Part shown: positions 42,700-56,000 of the stretch, piece by piece
Position numbering within the stretch: position 1 is the stretch's first letter
How the letters are laid out: each line of letters starts with the position of its first letter
Source of the DNA: Selaginella tamariscina
Lineage: Eukaryota > Streptophyta > Lycopodiopsida > Selaginellales > Selaginellaceae
Assembly (NCBI GenBank): GCA_003024785.1
Contig: PUQB01000008.1
Location: forward strand, 1 to 64,000
DNA: 64,000 nt
Direction of reading: 5' to 3'
Notes under the pieces: generated by a model
The model's input: only the letters and a program-made list of their open reading frames with translations
Told to the model about the DNA's origin: nothing
Databases searched by the model: none
Translations under genes and position numbers: made by a program

Positions 42700-43800
42700 C
42701 ATCCGCCTTGCCATTTCGAAAACCAGGCCTGTAGATGATTACGAAATCAAAACGTGATAAGAACTCCACTCACCTAGCCTGTCGCCGACTGAGAACTCGA
42801 GCCATTTGAAATACTCCAGGTTCTTGTGATCCATAAGAACTTGTACAGGATTCGCAGCACCTTCCAGGAAATGTCGCCACTCCTCAAACGAATCCACAAT
42901 GGCCTTGAGTTCCTTGTCATGAATCTCGTAATTGATCTCCGCCGAAAGAACTTACGAGAGTGAAAAGCTATACGATGAAGCAACTTTCTTCTCCAACTTG
43001 TGATAGACAGATCCTACTACAAAATCCGAGGCATCTGCTTCAACGAAGAAAGAACGAGAAGGGTCAGGATGCTAAAATTGGAGCTATCGTGAAGACGTCT
43101 TTGAGTGTTGTGAATGCATGTTCCACCTTTTCGGACCAAGAGAACACTCTGTGCGCTTGGTGAGTTCCGTGAGTGGAAGTACACTGCTTGGAGAAGTCCT
43201 GTATGAAACGCCTGTAGAAGTTTGCAAAGCCAAGGAAACATTGTATGTCTCGTACAGACTTGGGCCTCTCCCACTCCACGATAGTCTTCACCTTGTGCAT
43301 GTCCATGGAAACACCAGTAGGAGAGACAACGTAGCCCAAAACTCCACAGTATCCCTGTCGAAGAAACACTTCTCCAACTTCGCATACAGGCCATGCTCAT
43401 GAAGCCTCTATAGGACTAGTCGTACATGCTTTCATGAGCTGCCTGGTCCTTGGAGAAAATCAAAATGTCATTGAGGTAGATTACCAAAACTTGTTCAAGA
43501 AGTCATGAAAGATGTTGTTCACCATGTGTTGGAACACGGCTGGGGCATTGGTAAGTCCAAAAGGCATCACCGTGTACTCAAAGTGTCCATACCTTGTACG
43601 AAAGGCAGTTTTCCACTCATCGCCTAGACGAATCCGTACAAGATTGTAAGCCTCTCGTAAGTCGATCTTCGTGAACACCTTTGCTCCTTGCAGCCGATCG
43701 AGAAGTTCCAGGATCAATGGCAACGAGTATCGGTTCCAAATGGTGACTTGATTCAAACCTATATAGTCCACAACCAAACGTAAACTCCAATCTTTCTTTT
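42700..43800 (-). pseudogene. Reverse transcriptase and RNase H (fossil)
   Basis: 43,481-43,777 carries the conserved reverse-transcriptase block ([11 protein letters not shown] and [14 protein letters not shown]). The thumb and connection continue to about 43,060, then RNase H to about 42,700. It closely resembles 62,950-64,000 in the opposite orientation. Confidence 0.85.
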
Positions 43801-44671
43801 TAACAAGCTCCTATAGGGGACTTTGAGTGACGAATGAAGCCGATGCCAAGTTTTCCTCGATGTACTAACGAAGAACCTCCAATTCTGTAGGTGATAGTGT
43901 ATAAATTGGTCTGAACGGTGGAGTCTTTCCTTTCACAAGATCGATAGGATAGTCGTAGGACCTGTGAACAGGAAGAACTGCAGCCTTGTGCTTGTCAAAA
44001 ACGTTCTGAAAGGAGTGATACTTGGATAGCAGGGAATAAGGAGGAGAAGAAGAAGAAACAGGAGAAGGAGATTAAAAACAGGAGAATCAGATACAGAAAA
44101 GGTAGAAGAGGACGTAGGAGTTACTTGGAAGGCAAAAAGATAAAAAGAGCAGGATCAGTGGCAAGTTCATGCATGGTAGTGGTAAGAACTCAGAGGAGAA
44201 GGAGGGAGCTGTGATTGAAAAAGAGGAAGGATCTTGGGGGGTGGAATAGAAGAAGTAATGAAAAAAGGCAGGATTGGGAGAAACATATGTGGATGTTGAC
44301 AAGTGTACAGGATTGAAAGAATCCTGTACAGAAGTCCATGGATGCACAGGAGTGAGGAGAGCCTGTGAGTGTCCTGACGAACCAATAGGAGGTGGATCCT
44401 GTTGAAGAGGAACCTTCGACACTATAGGATTGGAAGAACCATGTACAGGAATTCGCGAACTTATAGAAGTGGAGAGAGCCTACAGATGTGCTGAGGAATT
44501 GACATGAGGTGAATCCTGTTAAGGAGGAGTTTTCAACACTGATACAGGAGGCACGGTAACGGTTAATCCTGTAACTTGTACTGCCTTAGACACTAAGGAT
44601 GTATCCTACACACAGGAAGGTACAGGATTGATCCTGGTTGCTGGAGATGAAAACGTGAGTGTCCTAGACCT

Positions 44672-46004
44672 CTAGTCGATCTGAGGATTTACAACAACGA
44701 ACCATGGCATGTCCAAATGATGGGAGTCGACCGAGTCTTGATCAAGTTGAAGGAAATCGAACAATTGAATGCACCATGACTGCAGAGAGAGGTTTGGGCA
44801 TGGGTAACTGCACCAGAAGCAATTAAACGACCATCGGCCACCTCTACAGGAACTACAAGCTTCAACTTCACCACCGGAATGCCATGTTGAGTTGCAAAGT
44901 GTTATCCATGAAGCATGCATTTGCACCAGTGTTTAACAAGGCAAACTCCTTGAGCTCTCGATTATTGAGATGAATGTGTACAGGAAACTTGAGTGATGAA
45001 ATGGTATGAACAGCACCAATGGAGCCTGCACTTACGTCCAACTTTGTGGCTCCTAAACGAAGTGAACATTGAAGTTTTCCAACTAAACTTCAGCTTCAAC
45101 TTCACGTGTCTTAAACTTCCTGGCTTTAATAGGACATTCCACCGTCTTGTGTCCTGCTTCACCACAATACAAACATAGATTCTCACTGCGGCGACGTTGC
45201 TTCTCAGCAACGGAAAGTGAGCCACGCTTGTATTTTTCAACTTCAATAGGAACTACTCCAGAAGGTGTCGCAAGAGTATGTACCACAGCTACAGGATTGG
45301 TTTGTAGGAACTGCTGACGGGATTTTTCCTGACGACGCTCGAACAAGCGGTTGTCGTAGCGAACAGCTTATTGATCTGCGCTAATGTTTGGGCATCCGGT
45401 AACATAAGGGAAGGTCCTTCACGTCATCCCTCAACCCAAAATGGAAGTGTTCAATCAATGTAGTCTCGTCCCATGGAATGTTCGTGCAAAGTTGCTGAAA
45501 TTCGGATGCATAGACGGAAGCTGGTCGAGATCCTTGTGTGAACTTTCATAACTTCGTGCATGCAAAACGGTACTTATCGGGATCTCCAAAGCAAGCTTCA
45601 AAGTCTTTCATCAATGAGTCATCATGCTCCAGCAAAGGGGCAATACAAGCCCGTGGAGATCCAACTAATAGGGATGCCAAAAGGCCAACCTTTTGTGCAT
45701 CAGTTGAGTAGCGTCGTGGTTGCATGCAGATCAAAAGCCTGATCTGATTCAGGAACCCTTGGAAATCAGCACGATTGTCATTGAACTTTTTCGGCATGCT
45801 GATCTTCGGTTCCGAAGAAGTATTCGATGGAGAGGAAACTACGGATGCTTGAGAGAGAGCCTGCACAGCAGCCTTGGAGGATGCATCAGTAGCTGCATGC
45901 GCCGCGTTGGTGGAACCTTGCAGATCTGTGACCACTTGACGCAAAGTGGCCAGCTCATGAAGTAATATTTGGTGCTCACGTTGAAATTGCTTAAAATCGA
46001 CCAT
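44672..46004 (-). pseudogene. Gag and protease region (fossil)
   Basis: Gag (45,546-46,004 and onward) matches the + strand relative at 60,836-61,660. The CCHC knuckle (CLYCGEAGHKTVEC) lies in 45,083-45,346. Protease-like sequence follows near 44,750-44,960. Confidence 0.82.
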
Positions 46005-46104
46005 GATTTATGAAAGAGAAAAGGAGGAAAACAAAGGAGAAGAATCAAGGAAAAAAAAGTAGTTGGAAGTCGGAAAGCTATGAAAGCAATTACTATCAAA
46101 CAAC

Positions 46105-46565
46105 TGTCAAACCACGATCCAGGAACAAGAAAGTGAACAGGATTCCGAAAATAAGGAAGCTTGACTCAAAAGCAGGACAAGGAGCAGGACAGGGAGCAGG
46201 ACAGAAACTAGGAACCAGGAACAAAACAAGAGAAGGAGGCAAGGAGCAAGACAAGACAAGATTGATCATAAAAAGACTGATGTTGATAATAACTAATTGT
46301 ACAACAATTAAGTTAGAGCTTTTATACTCACAACTCCAAACTAATATAGTCATGAGCTAAAAATAGTGACCCTTATCCTCTAGGCATATCCTATAGTATA
46401 TCTTATAGGCATATCCTATAGAAATATCCTATAGGAATATCTTACAGGCATATCCTATAGGTATATCCTGTAGGAATATCCTGCAGGCATATCTTGTAGG
46501 TATATTCTATAGGCATATCATGTAACCCGTATCATGTATCCTGCATCCTGTATCGGGTCCTGACA
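46105..46565 (-). repeat. 5' LTR of the second chromodomain element
   Basis: It runs from TGTCAAACCACG to GGGTCCTGACA. In the - direction a TATAAAAG box (about 46,317-46,325) precedes the likely transcript start near 46,290 by about 30 bases. ATATCCTATAGG-like units fill 46,378-46,520. Confidence 0.88.
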
Positions 46566-46599
46566 TAAAGAGGACTCATTTACAATATTAAACACAAAA

Positions 46600-47004
46600 A
46601 TACATCAAAAGTTATATATATATATATATTGTGTGTGTGTGGGGGGGGGGGGGGAGATATATAGATATGGTAAATTCAAAATATAAATTGAGTTTACACA
46701 TACTTAAGTGCTCATATACATAAATAAATTTCACTTTTTTAAACAAGGGGACTAACCTATATATTTATGAAAGATTAAGCCAATATATCAAATTATCTAT
46801 TTAAATAGGTTTAAATTGTCTAAATAATATTAATCACATGAATAAAATAACTTATGATTTCATAAATATAAAAAGAAAAATAAATAAGAAATTAAAAACA
46901 AAATTGTTTATACTAAACCATAAATATAGAATTGATTAACATAACATCATTTTGAATTGATTATTTTTCATTTTTTGAAAATCCTCATTTACACATAAAT
47001 GAAT

Positions 47005-47069
<65 letters not shown>

Positions 47070-48730
47070 ACATTATGATGGAAAAACCGATTAAAAAGAA
47101 ACTTAAATCAAATTAAACTTTTTAAGTTTGATGTAAAGGTTACAAACTTATTTTCATGAATTGTATTTTACAAGCAAATAATAAAGATATTTGTATAATT
47201 GTAAAAAGTTCGACAAAAAAATTCATAATACAATATATATTTAACACTTTAATTATGTATCTATGTACTTGTTAATTAACATTGTGTATCAATATACCGA
47301 ATATTGATACACTTGGACATGTGATAAGCTTTTTTTAAGATTTGAATTTTAAATCTTAAACCATTTACATATATTTAATTTAAGTTAATATTTTATTTAT
47401 TCTTATGTTTTATCAAGTTAAAATAAGGAAAAAATGAAAATGCATTGTGTATATTTTCAGTAATTTACAATATTTTTTAGTTTTATATATAATTGTGTTA
47501 ACATAATAAAATAAATTTTTCTACAAGATATTTAAAAGTGTATATTATACAAGATTAATCAATTCATTTCTTTATTAATTTAGGTGCAAGATGTTATAAC
47601 AGCATATTCAATAATTTGTTTTAATTGTATAATTTTTCAACATTTATTTTATTTTATTAAATTATAGTTATAAGATTTAATTAAAGTTAATTTATTAATT
47701 ATATGTTTATACTATGTATAAATCAAATTCTTCACTTAATTATTATGTATGACAAATATAGCATGACTACTTGACTGCTTAATTTAAGAATAAATTTAGA
47801 TTTTGAATAATAATTAAATCAAAGATTCATAAGGATAATAATTCAATTTATACCAAGTTAAGAATTTGGGTTAAGGGTCCACCCTTAATTGATAATAATA
47901 ATTTAAAACTAAAGAAATAAATTCACCAAGTTAAAGATAAGGATAATTAAATATACATGGGTAAACTTAAGAGTTTAAGAATAAATTCATCAAATTCAAA
48001 ATAACAACTCCAATTTAAAATTAAACTCTATAAATTAAGGATTTTTTAATTAATAAATTATTATTATATAATTAAGCCCACCAACAGTGGGCATGCGTAC
48101 TACTGTGTGTGTGTATATATATATATAGACATACATAATACATATAATATAATACATAATATATATAATTTTGCATAATGATTACAAGAAGAATTTCTAA
48201 TAATATCAGAGACTTTTTATTAAATGAATTTATTCAATTAAATTCCAAACTTTATTGCCATTATAGAGTGCTTCTTTAATATTATATATTTCATTATAAA
48301 AATATGCATTTCACATGTAGTTTATATGCTATGTTTATAGTAATAAAGCACATGTTATATACTTATATTACAAGTACATTCCCTCTTTTTCATGTTTGTA
48401 TTTGACTTAAAATATTGAATATGTTAATAAGCTTGAATAGAATAATCTTAATTGTTATTTTATAATTGGATATATCTTAAATAATTACAAATGAATAAGA
48501 AGTTACCATACCATCGATGTTATTGTTATATAAGCTAGTTTATAAATTTTTAATAATTTTTTATATAAAAGTTGTAGTGTTGTTATATCACAAACACATT
48601 TGGACATGCACATGTATGTTTATAAATATGTAGTTAATTTATAATGAATCACTATATGATATATCCATAAGAAATATACCTTATGTTATTTATATAACTT
48701 ATACATACAAGCTTTATTGTTGCTTTTAAA
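46600..48730 (+). repeat. Direct duplication, unit 2
   Basis: It matches 38,395-39,660 in order, with larger insertions. It begins with (TA)n, (TG)n and a poly-G run (about 46,610-46,656) and includes a long (TA)n near 47,010-47,063. Confidence 0.7.
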
Positions 48731-49239
48731 AATGTCTATGCATATGTACACTTCCTATTAAATATGATTTATAAAATATGTTAATGATTATATACACACC
48801 TGTTTGTATTGTTACATGTAATAAGATATACAAAACATGTTTTTTTATCTTGTGCAAGTGGTTGATGTATTTAATAATGAGATTCATAAATTAATAATTA
48901 ATATACATCAATATTTGTCAAATGTTTATAAATTTTAATTTTATAAACAACTAGCTTTCATTAATACTCTGTTTTACATATGAGGCTTTCAATTGTTAAA
49001 TATAAACCATAATAAATTAATAAGCTCAATTCTTAACATAATAGAATTAATTTAATCAATAATTAAATTATTAAAATAATTCATGGATAAGGATTAAAAT
49101 TATTGAAATAATTCTTAATAACATAGATAAATTAAAAATCTTAAAAGCCTTTCGTTAAATTAAATGTCTTATTCATTTATAAATATTTAAATGTATATAT
49201 TAACCCTCTCCACACATGTATTCATATCTATTTCTTTCT

Positions 49240-49275
<36 letters not shown>

Positions 49276-50850
49276 CCCACATTTACTTATCAAACAGGTG
49301 TTCCTTAAATTGTTAAATATTAGAACCAACTTAGTCTTTATTTTTTAATTCTTATTATGATTCATATAATGTAAATAATAATGTTTTACAATTTAATAAA
49401 TACAAAATCTCAAAAAATGAATATTAAAAGTTTATAATATGTCATACCTTAGAATAATACTATTTAAATCAATATACATAAATTCTTTTCATATTACCCA
49501 ATTTTTAAAAAAATTAATTTATTGTATGTCAAGTTTAACATTCGTTAATTTATTAGTTAACCAAGACTGAATTTTTAACATGTTATTAAATAAGTTTACA
49601 TTTTAAATAAGCTATGTATGTTATATAATATTTACTTATTCATTTTATAATATATACAACCATAGATTGTTCTAAATGTAATTGTTTATATATTCAATAC
49701 ATATAAACCTTAGTCCATTGATAAACTACAAATGTTGTATTTGATTCATAATAAGTTAATTAAAATATTTTTAAAAAATTAAGTGATATATAAAAATTTG
49801 TGTAATTTAATATGTTTTACAAGAATCTAAATAATAATTCCAATTTATAAGTTTTGGATGATATTTATTTTCTTAAAAAGTCTATTATATAAATCAAAAC
49901 GACAAAGACAAGCTAAATAATCCATATTTACATAAATGGATGAATGAAATTTCAATATTTATAAATAAATAAAATGTTTATAATAAATAATAAATCTTAA
50001 AATTTAATTAAAAATTCATTTCAATCATTATGTTTAAGAATTGAAGACATTGTATGTGAGATTTAAGAATTTTAAAATATAATACACAATCAGTACAGAC
50101 ATTCACATTAAATATTTCAAACTTTTATTTCATTTATAAATATAAGATATTTATTTATTTTTTTAGAAATAATTAACTATTTTTTAATTTTTAAATGGTC
50201 GATGTAGTTTATGGAATAGTAGGCATTAGATGCAATGGTTTCTTTGTAAGAAATATAATATTATACAATTTAAATTATATAAAGGTCATAATTAAAATCT
50301 ATTAGCTTATACGTATATATACAAGAGAAAAGAAATTTAGATTCCATTGTGTCTATTACATTTGGGAGTTAAATTCATAAAAATTGTATATGTTATATGG
50401 GTTACTAATATCATTACATGTGATTAAAATTTATATAATTTAAGAAATTAATATTTAAAAATATAAGACTTATAGAGATATTAAGTATATTGTGTTTGTA
50501 ATTTAGTTGGTACACTTGTACATGGTTCATTCCGTTGGTTAAAACTTATAAATACAACACAATAAATATTAATGAAATTTTAAATAATATAGAAATTATA
50601 ATTTCTTGGTTTTATATTTAATATAAAATTTATTAAGTATGCTATGTTGTTTTACTTGTTAAAATAGCTTTTCAAAGTTGTGCTTACATTTATGTCTATT
50701 TATATAATTGTGTTTATATCAAATACTCTTGTTGTGTGTCCACATTATAATTTCTGTGCTGAGAATAAATAAACAGAAATATAATACATTAACAATAATC
50801 ATCGTATGATAACTTAATAAATCTCATTAATCAAAATATTCGTACTAAAT
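48731..50850. other. AT-rich gene-free region upstream of NAP1
   Basis: Extremely AT-rich with no plausible gene. (TA)n lies at about 49,243-49,274. The base composition would suit a matrix-attachment region, but nothing in the sequence proves it. Confidence 0.6.
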
Positions 50851-50924
50851 TGTTATAGGCACCTTCGAATATGCTGATGCTTCTTTAGGGCAGCAGGCCA
50901 TAAAAATCTTATACAATCCATTTC

Positions 50925-50949
50925 TAGGGTTTCAAAGCACCTAGGGTTT
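50925..50949 (+). promoter_or_regulatory. Two telo-box motifs in the NAP1 leader
   Basis: TAGGGTTT occurs at 50,925-50,932 and 50,942-50,949, the second ending five bases before the ATG. The complement AAACCCTA is a known plant promoter and leader element of genes expressed in dividing cells, which suits a nucleosome assembly factor. Confidence 0.6.
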
Positions 50950-50954
50950 CCAAG

Positions 50955-53344
50955 ATGAGCGAGCAAGGCGGCGGCCATGGCGCCGGAGACAAGGAGCAGC
51001 CGCAGATGCCACGTTTTCTGTGGAGATTTAGGCGCCAATCTGCCTGCAACCGGAGGTATTCTTTGTATATTTATGGATTCTGTGTGGTAATTCGCATTTC
51101 TCCTATTTTCTGTATTTTCATGTGATAATTCAATATACTCAAATAATATTGCGCTTCTTTTCGTCAAATTTGCATTGCAAGATGTTTTAAGGTTTTCGTT
51201 TTATTTCAGCTTTTACCGCTGCTGATCGTGCGGGGCTCGTTAACGTACTAAAGGTACTTTCTTTAAGCATGATGATGGGTTCATTAAAATCTCATGTATT
51301 ATCAGGATAAACTCCAATTTCTTGCTGGACAGTCTTCAGGCTTCATAGAATCCCTCAGTCCAAAGATCAAGAAGCGAGTTGAAGTACTGCAAAGCATCCA
51401 GGTAATGCTTTTTTAGTTGCGTATAATAAATTTTAATTATAGAATTAGTATTAAGTAAACTGAGTCTTTATTGTATACTAATAGTTTTCTGTTTTCTTTA
51501 GAAACAACATGATGATCTCGAAGCTAAGTTTAGAGAGGAAAGGGCTGCACTCGAGGCCAAGTATCAGAAGCTTTATACTCCTCTCTACTCTAAGGTATAT
51601 TTGTTGGTACACATTTTGTTAGGAAAATAATGTGTATAACATCAACATCTTTCTGATCGATTCTACGAATTTGTTTCTTTTGACAGCGTTTTGACATAGT
51701 TACTGGTGCTGTCGAAGTCGAAGAAAACAAAGCTGAAGGAGAAACCGACGACAAGGCTCCACCTGCGAAGGAAGAAGGCATGCAATTGTTTTTCTGTGCT
51801 CTCTCTCTCTCTCTCACACACGCATATATATTAATATGCACTCACACATACATACAAGTACATTTCATACTATGTATATAATACTAATATGATTATTTGC
51901 TGCTGTTATAGAGAAGGGAATTCCCGACTTTTGGCTTACGGCCATGAAGACGAATGACGTCCTCGCAATGCAGGTGTGTATACAAACTTGTATATATCTG
52001 TTGTGTTTCTATAAGCAGAACAACATATGCTGTTTGAGCAGATTACAGAGAGGGATGAAGGAGCTCTTAAATACTTGAAGGAAATCAAGTCGTGTACTCT
52101 TGACAATCCTAAAGGCTTTAGGCTAGATTTCTTCTTCGACACTAATCCTTACTTTAAAAATTCAGTGGTTAGTATCATAGTTTTAAAATAACGGTGCAGA
52201 CAGCTGTATATTGTTAACGTGTTAATTACAGTTGAGCAAGACGTATCATATGGTTGATGAGGACGAGCCCATTCTTGAACGTGCTATTGGGTAATGAACA
52301 ATCAGTATATGTAGTTTATAATTGCTATAACACATATATCATGCGAAGTGTGGGTTTTTATATACTGAATTATGATTGACAGGACGGAGATCGATTGGTA
52401 TCCTGGGAAGAACCTGACACAGAAGATTATGAAGAAGAAACCAAAGAAGGGTGCGAAGAATGCAAAGCCTGTTACAAAAACTGAGCAGTGCGATAGCTTC
52501 TTTAATTTCTTCAATCCACCTCAAGTGCCAGATGATGAGGACGACATTGATCAAGAGGAAGTAAGTGCCTGTTGTTTCCATAACTAAAGAGTTCGGTAAA
52601 ATGACTTTGCATAACCCTGCTTCAGGCTGAACAATTGCAGGATCTCATGGAACAAGACTACGATATTGGGTAAATTCACACTGTCATGCACATATATCTT
52701 AATATGTAATAGAACTTTATGTTGTTTTGCATCATATTATATTCTTGACGCAACATTTTCCACACACGTTGTGCTATCTGTATTCATCATTAATATGACT
52801 ACAATGTGAACTTTTATGTGTTATATAATCTGTATATAACATACTACTTCACAGGTCAACAATTAAGGAGAAGATAATCCCACACGCTGTCTCTTGGTTT
52901 ACTGGAGAGGCTTTACAAGGCGACGAATATGATCTTGAGGAAGATGATGATGCTGATGGGGATGATGATGAGGATGAGGAAGAAGATGACGAGGATGAAG
53001 ATGATGATGAGGATGATGATGACGATGAGCCTCCACGCAAGGTAATTGTCTTAATTGCTATTTTGTGGAGTTTAGTAACTGACGTCTGTTTTGTTGTTGT
53101 TGCAGCCTGCTGCGCGACCGAAGGTTCGTTTCATATATACATAACTATCTACCTATCCATGTCTTTAATTATATACACATTGGTATATGCATAATATATA
53201 TGTATAGTTATATAGGCAATATGTATGCATGGGTGTGTGGACGCATATAATGTGTGTTGTATGTATATATGTGTATAGGGTGCTCAAACGAATGCTGTGG
53301 GACAAGGTGGGAGCGAGCAACCCCCAGAATGCAAGCAACAGTAA
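50955..53344 (+). CDS. NAP1: Nucleosome assembly protein 1 (histone chaperone)
   Basis: NAP1 carries H2A-H2B dimers between cytoplasm and nucleus and assembles nucleosomes. Thirteen exons: 50,955-51,055; 51,210-51,253; 51,306-51,401; 51,502-51,594; 51,687-51,777; 51,912-51,973; 52,042-52,167; 52,232-52,290; 52,383-52,560; 52,626-52,669; 52,855-53,041; 53,106-53,123; 53,279-53,344. They give about 380 residues, the usual plant length. The family blocks are present: a long dimerisation helix (exons 3-4), [67 protein letters not shown] and [13 protein letters not shown]. An Asp/Glu-rich tract (exon 11) follows, and the C-terminus is CKQQ, the plant NAP1 farnesylation box. Exon 12 is an 18-base micro-exon and intron 5 is GC-AG. 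Exon 1 needs two apparent missing bases (near 51,009 and 51,023) to read family-like sequence. Confidence 0.95.
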
Positions 53345-53666
53345 ACCTTTTTAAATGGGATTGGAGCGTATTATTTTAGAGATCGTTTTGTCATTTTTTG
53401 ATGATGTGCTTTTATTGGAAATCTATTTGGAGAATATTTTGCTTAAAAGATAGGAAAATTACCAGATTGACCCGTTACTCACAATTGACCCGTTACTCAC
53501 AAATTGTTTATTTGTTCTGAAACTGTTAAATTCATTGTTAATATATTATATGCCATTTAGCATTATAATAATTGGTATATTATCTCTAAGAACGTTCTAT
53601 ATTTGTTATTAAGCTGATTAATAAAAAATTTAATGGAAATTACATTTATACTTCTGAAATTTATCA
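53345..53666. other. NAP1 3' flank
   Basis: Probable 3' untranslated region and AT-rich flank. A short duplicated phrase (TTGACCCGTTACTCACAA, near 53,468 and 53,487) is the only feature I see. Confidence 0.6.
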
Positions 53667-54006
53667 TATTTACATATATAGGCTTAGAAGTTTTATATTT
53701 ACATATATATACCCTTTTAAAAATTCTAAATTTTTATATATACCCTTTAAAAACTTCAATCGCGACTTTTAAAATAACAGTATTAATCGAAAATAATTTT
53801 TTTAATTCACAATATATTGCAAATGAAACAATTGAAGTTTATTAAATATTAAATATCAAAAAATATAATAAAATAAAAATTAATTATAATTTTTTTTATT
53901 TTTTAAAAATGTTTTTTAATTTTTAATTTTGAATTTTTTAAAGTTTTAAATTGAAATTTCAGGGTATATATGTAAATATAAAACTTCTAAGAATATATAT
54001 GTAAAT
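53667..54006. repeat. MITE-like inverted-repeat element, copy 3
   Basis: The clearest copy: left TATTTACATATATA, CTTAGAAG, TTTTATATTTACATATATA is mirrored on the right by its reverse complement, giving arms of about 45 bases around a ~250-base AT-rich core. No coding. Confidence 0.7.
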
Positions 54007-54389
54007 AATTGTTATACAAACCCATTTGTATTAGTGTTAAATAATTAAAACTTAATTAATGGGCAAATATTAAAACCTAGAAAAAAAAACATGTAATATA
54101 CCAAATCATGTATATAATTGAAATGCAATAACCTTTAAATGTATATAAATTATTAAAATAATTAATTATATTCATTATGATTTGTATAATAGAACCTACC
54201 CTTTGAAATTTATATAAGATCTTAATAAATGAGCTTAATAAATTTAAATATTTTTAGTATATTCTTGTTTAAGAACAGTAGATAGTTTTGTCAATATTAT
54301 ATAAGAAATACTTTCATATAGTTATAAAATTGACTTTTTACTTTTATATAATTATTAAATTCTCTTTGAATCAAATTTATTACTAATTA
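54007..54389. other. AT-rich spacer
   Basis: No gene or element is recognised. Confidence 0.5.
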
Positions 54390-54474
54390 GAATAAAGCTA
54401 AATTATATATTATTATTAACGTAGTGGATTTAGATAATCGTTGAATTGGTTTCAATTTGAACCACTTGCTCATG

Positions 54475-56000
54475 TGTCAGAGTTTTAACTTGAAGGGCCA
54501 ACATGTGGCAACACATGACTGTCAAGTGGCCATTTGGTGTTATCATCATGTGTAAGTAAAATTAAATCTTTCAAGATGACCCCAAGAGTCTGACTCAGAT
54601 GCCCAATTAGGTAGAAGATTTAAAGTCCCACCCTAAGTATCTTAGAATGACTATTCCCCGAACCCTAGAAGATAACCTGAGTAGACTTTAGGGGGTTTGA
54701 GTGGCCAAGTCATACCTTAGACCTAGGGGTAGTACTTAATGAGGACACAAGTGGTATGCCGTAAGCAAACACGAGTGTTATGCTAAGCAAACTCCTTGGT
54801 TTGGATAACCCTAAGTACATGACCTTTCGAGTGTTTTATGAAAAGGCTCTTGCTAACAAGCCTAAGTTGTTTAACATCTGGATTCCAAGGAGAACACTCT
54901 CCTAGCCAAGTGTGCCAAAACACACTTAGTTACGAGACCTAACCTCCCTTGAGCCAATGCCCAAGGCTTAGAACCCTAGTGCGAGCACAAACATGCTTAT
55001 TTGTTAAAGTATCCAACTCCTTAGTGATAAACCATGACACAACCCCAAAGGGCATGCCTCGGGCATTGTATCGTGTGACATTTAGCGTATTGTCACATTT
55101 TTATGTGACATTGCCTTTCACGATGTGGGCTATTATGCCATAACCCTTAGATTTAAGAGTTGTAGCCACAAACGTGGCTCCTAAATGTCAACTTTATAAC
55201 CCCTCAGTGAACCCTTAGGAACTGGGTAATGTGAACCTGTCAAACAAGATCCCACGCTCACAATTGTACAAGGATATGAATGTGCCTTGCTTGGCCATGA
55301 GTGCTACACTTAGCTTGACGTGAAGGAGGAGGTTGGAGATAAGCCTTAACTTATGCCTCTTGGAATGTACAATCCGATAAGACTTGGATTCGCCAATGTT
55401 AAGGGTAGGCTACCCCAAAGGTAGGATGTAGATTGAGTTCGTTATGGTGCAAGCTTTAACTTATGTTATCAAAGCACAACCCTTTATTGTGCCGCCTCAA
55501 CTTCTACACAATAGGATGAACCCAAGAACCCTCATTCCTATATACTCTACCTTATTTAAGCCCCCCCCTCTCCCCTCTCCCTATATGTGTAAGTGGGATG
55601 TTACATAATTCCAGCCCCTTAGTTAAATTAACGAGATGAGCTTATATTTAACCTAACTCCTATCCTTAAACCTTATTGAAGGGGGTGGAGATTTTTACGG
55701 CGTGGCTTATTTTAACCCTAGGAGTGTTCCTAACCTACTTAACACGTTGAAATCATCTGCATTAATTAATCAACCCAACTGGGATGTCAAAATCGGGAGT
55801 GGGTTTTTTAGAAGGTATGTTCTAGCTTTACCTAGAGTTTCTTATAAATACTTAATGACACCCAGCTAGACCATCACTATATATATCCAAGTGCACTAAA
55901 CATGCTTGTTTCCTATTACATCTAGGGTCCATTAACATAGTACAGTAGGTAACAACAGTCAACGTCCAGAGTAAAAAAAGTCATAATAAAAACTATGACA
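54475..56000 (-). repeat. Lone long LTR of the non-autonomous family
   Basis: TGTCAGAGTTTTAACTTG to AACTATGACA, a diverged relative of 17,484-19,184. Neither side has a primer site or polypurine tract. The flanks together match the uninterrupted short LTR at 21,290-21,392, so it is a solo LTR inserted there. A clean target duplication is not visible. Confidence 0.8.

Larger units (their letters stand above)
40660..46565 (-). mobile_element. Ty3/gypsy chromodomain element with self-priming layout
   Basis: LTRs lie at 40,660-41,096 and 46,105-46,565. On the - strand Gag is at about 45,360-46,004, a CCHC knuckle near 45,130-45,180, protease near 44,750-44,960, and reverse transcriptase at 43,064-43,800. 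RNase H (42,700-43,060), integrase (41,480-42,549) and a chromodomain-like end (about 41,200-41,300) follow. The bases next to the 5' LTR are not a Met-tRNA primer site but complement the likely transcript start in the LTR, as in Tf1/sushi elements. A second member starts at 60,130. The element carries all domains but many breaks (more than ten). No target duplication was found. Confidence 0.88.

Noticed and set aside
40660-46565. Target-site duplication of the second chromodomain element
   Set aside because: The five bases outside each LTR (TATCA and TAAAG) do not match.
52849-53040. Serine-rich ORF on the - strand
   Set aside because: It is the antisense of the NAP1 acidic tract in exon 11.
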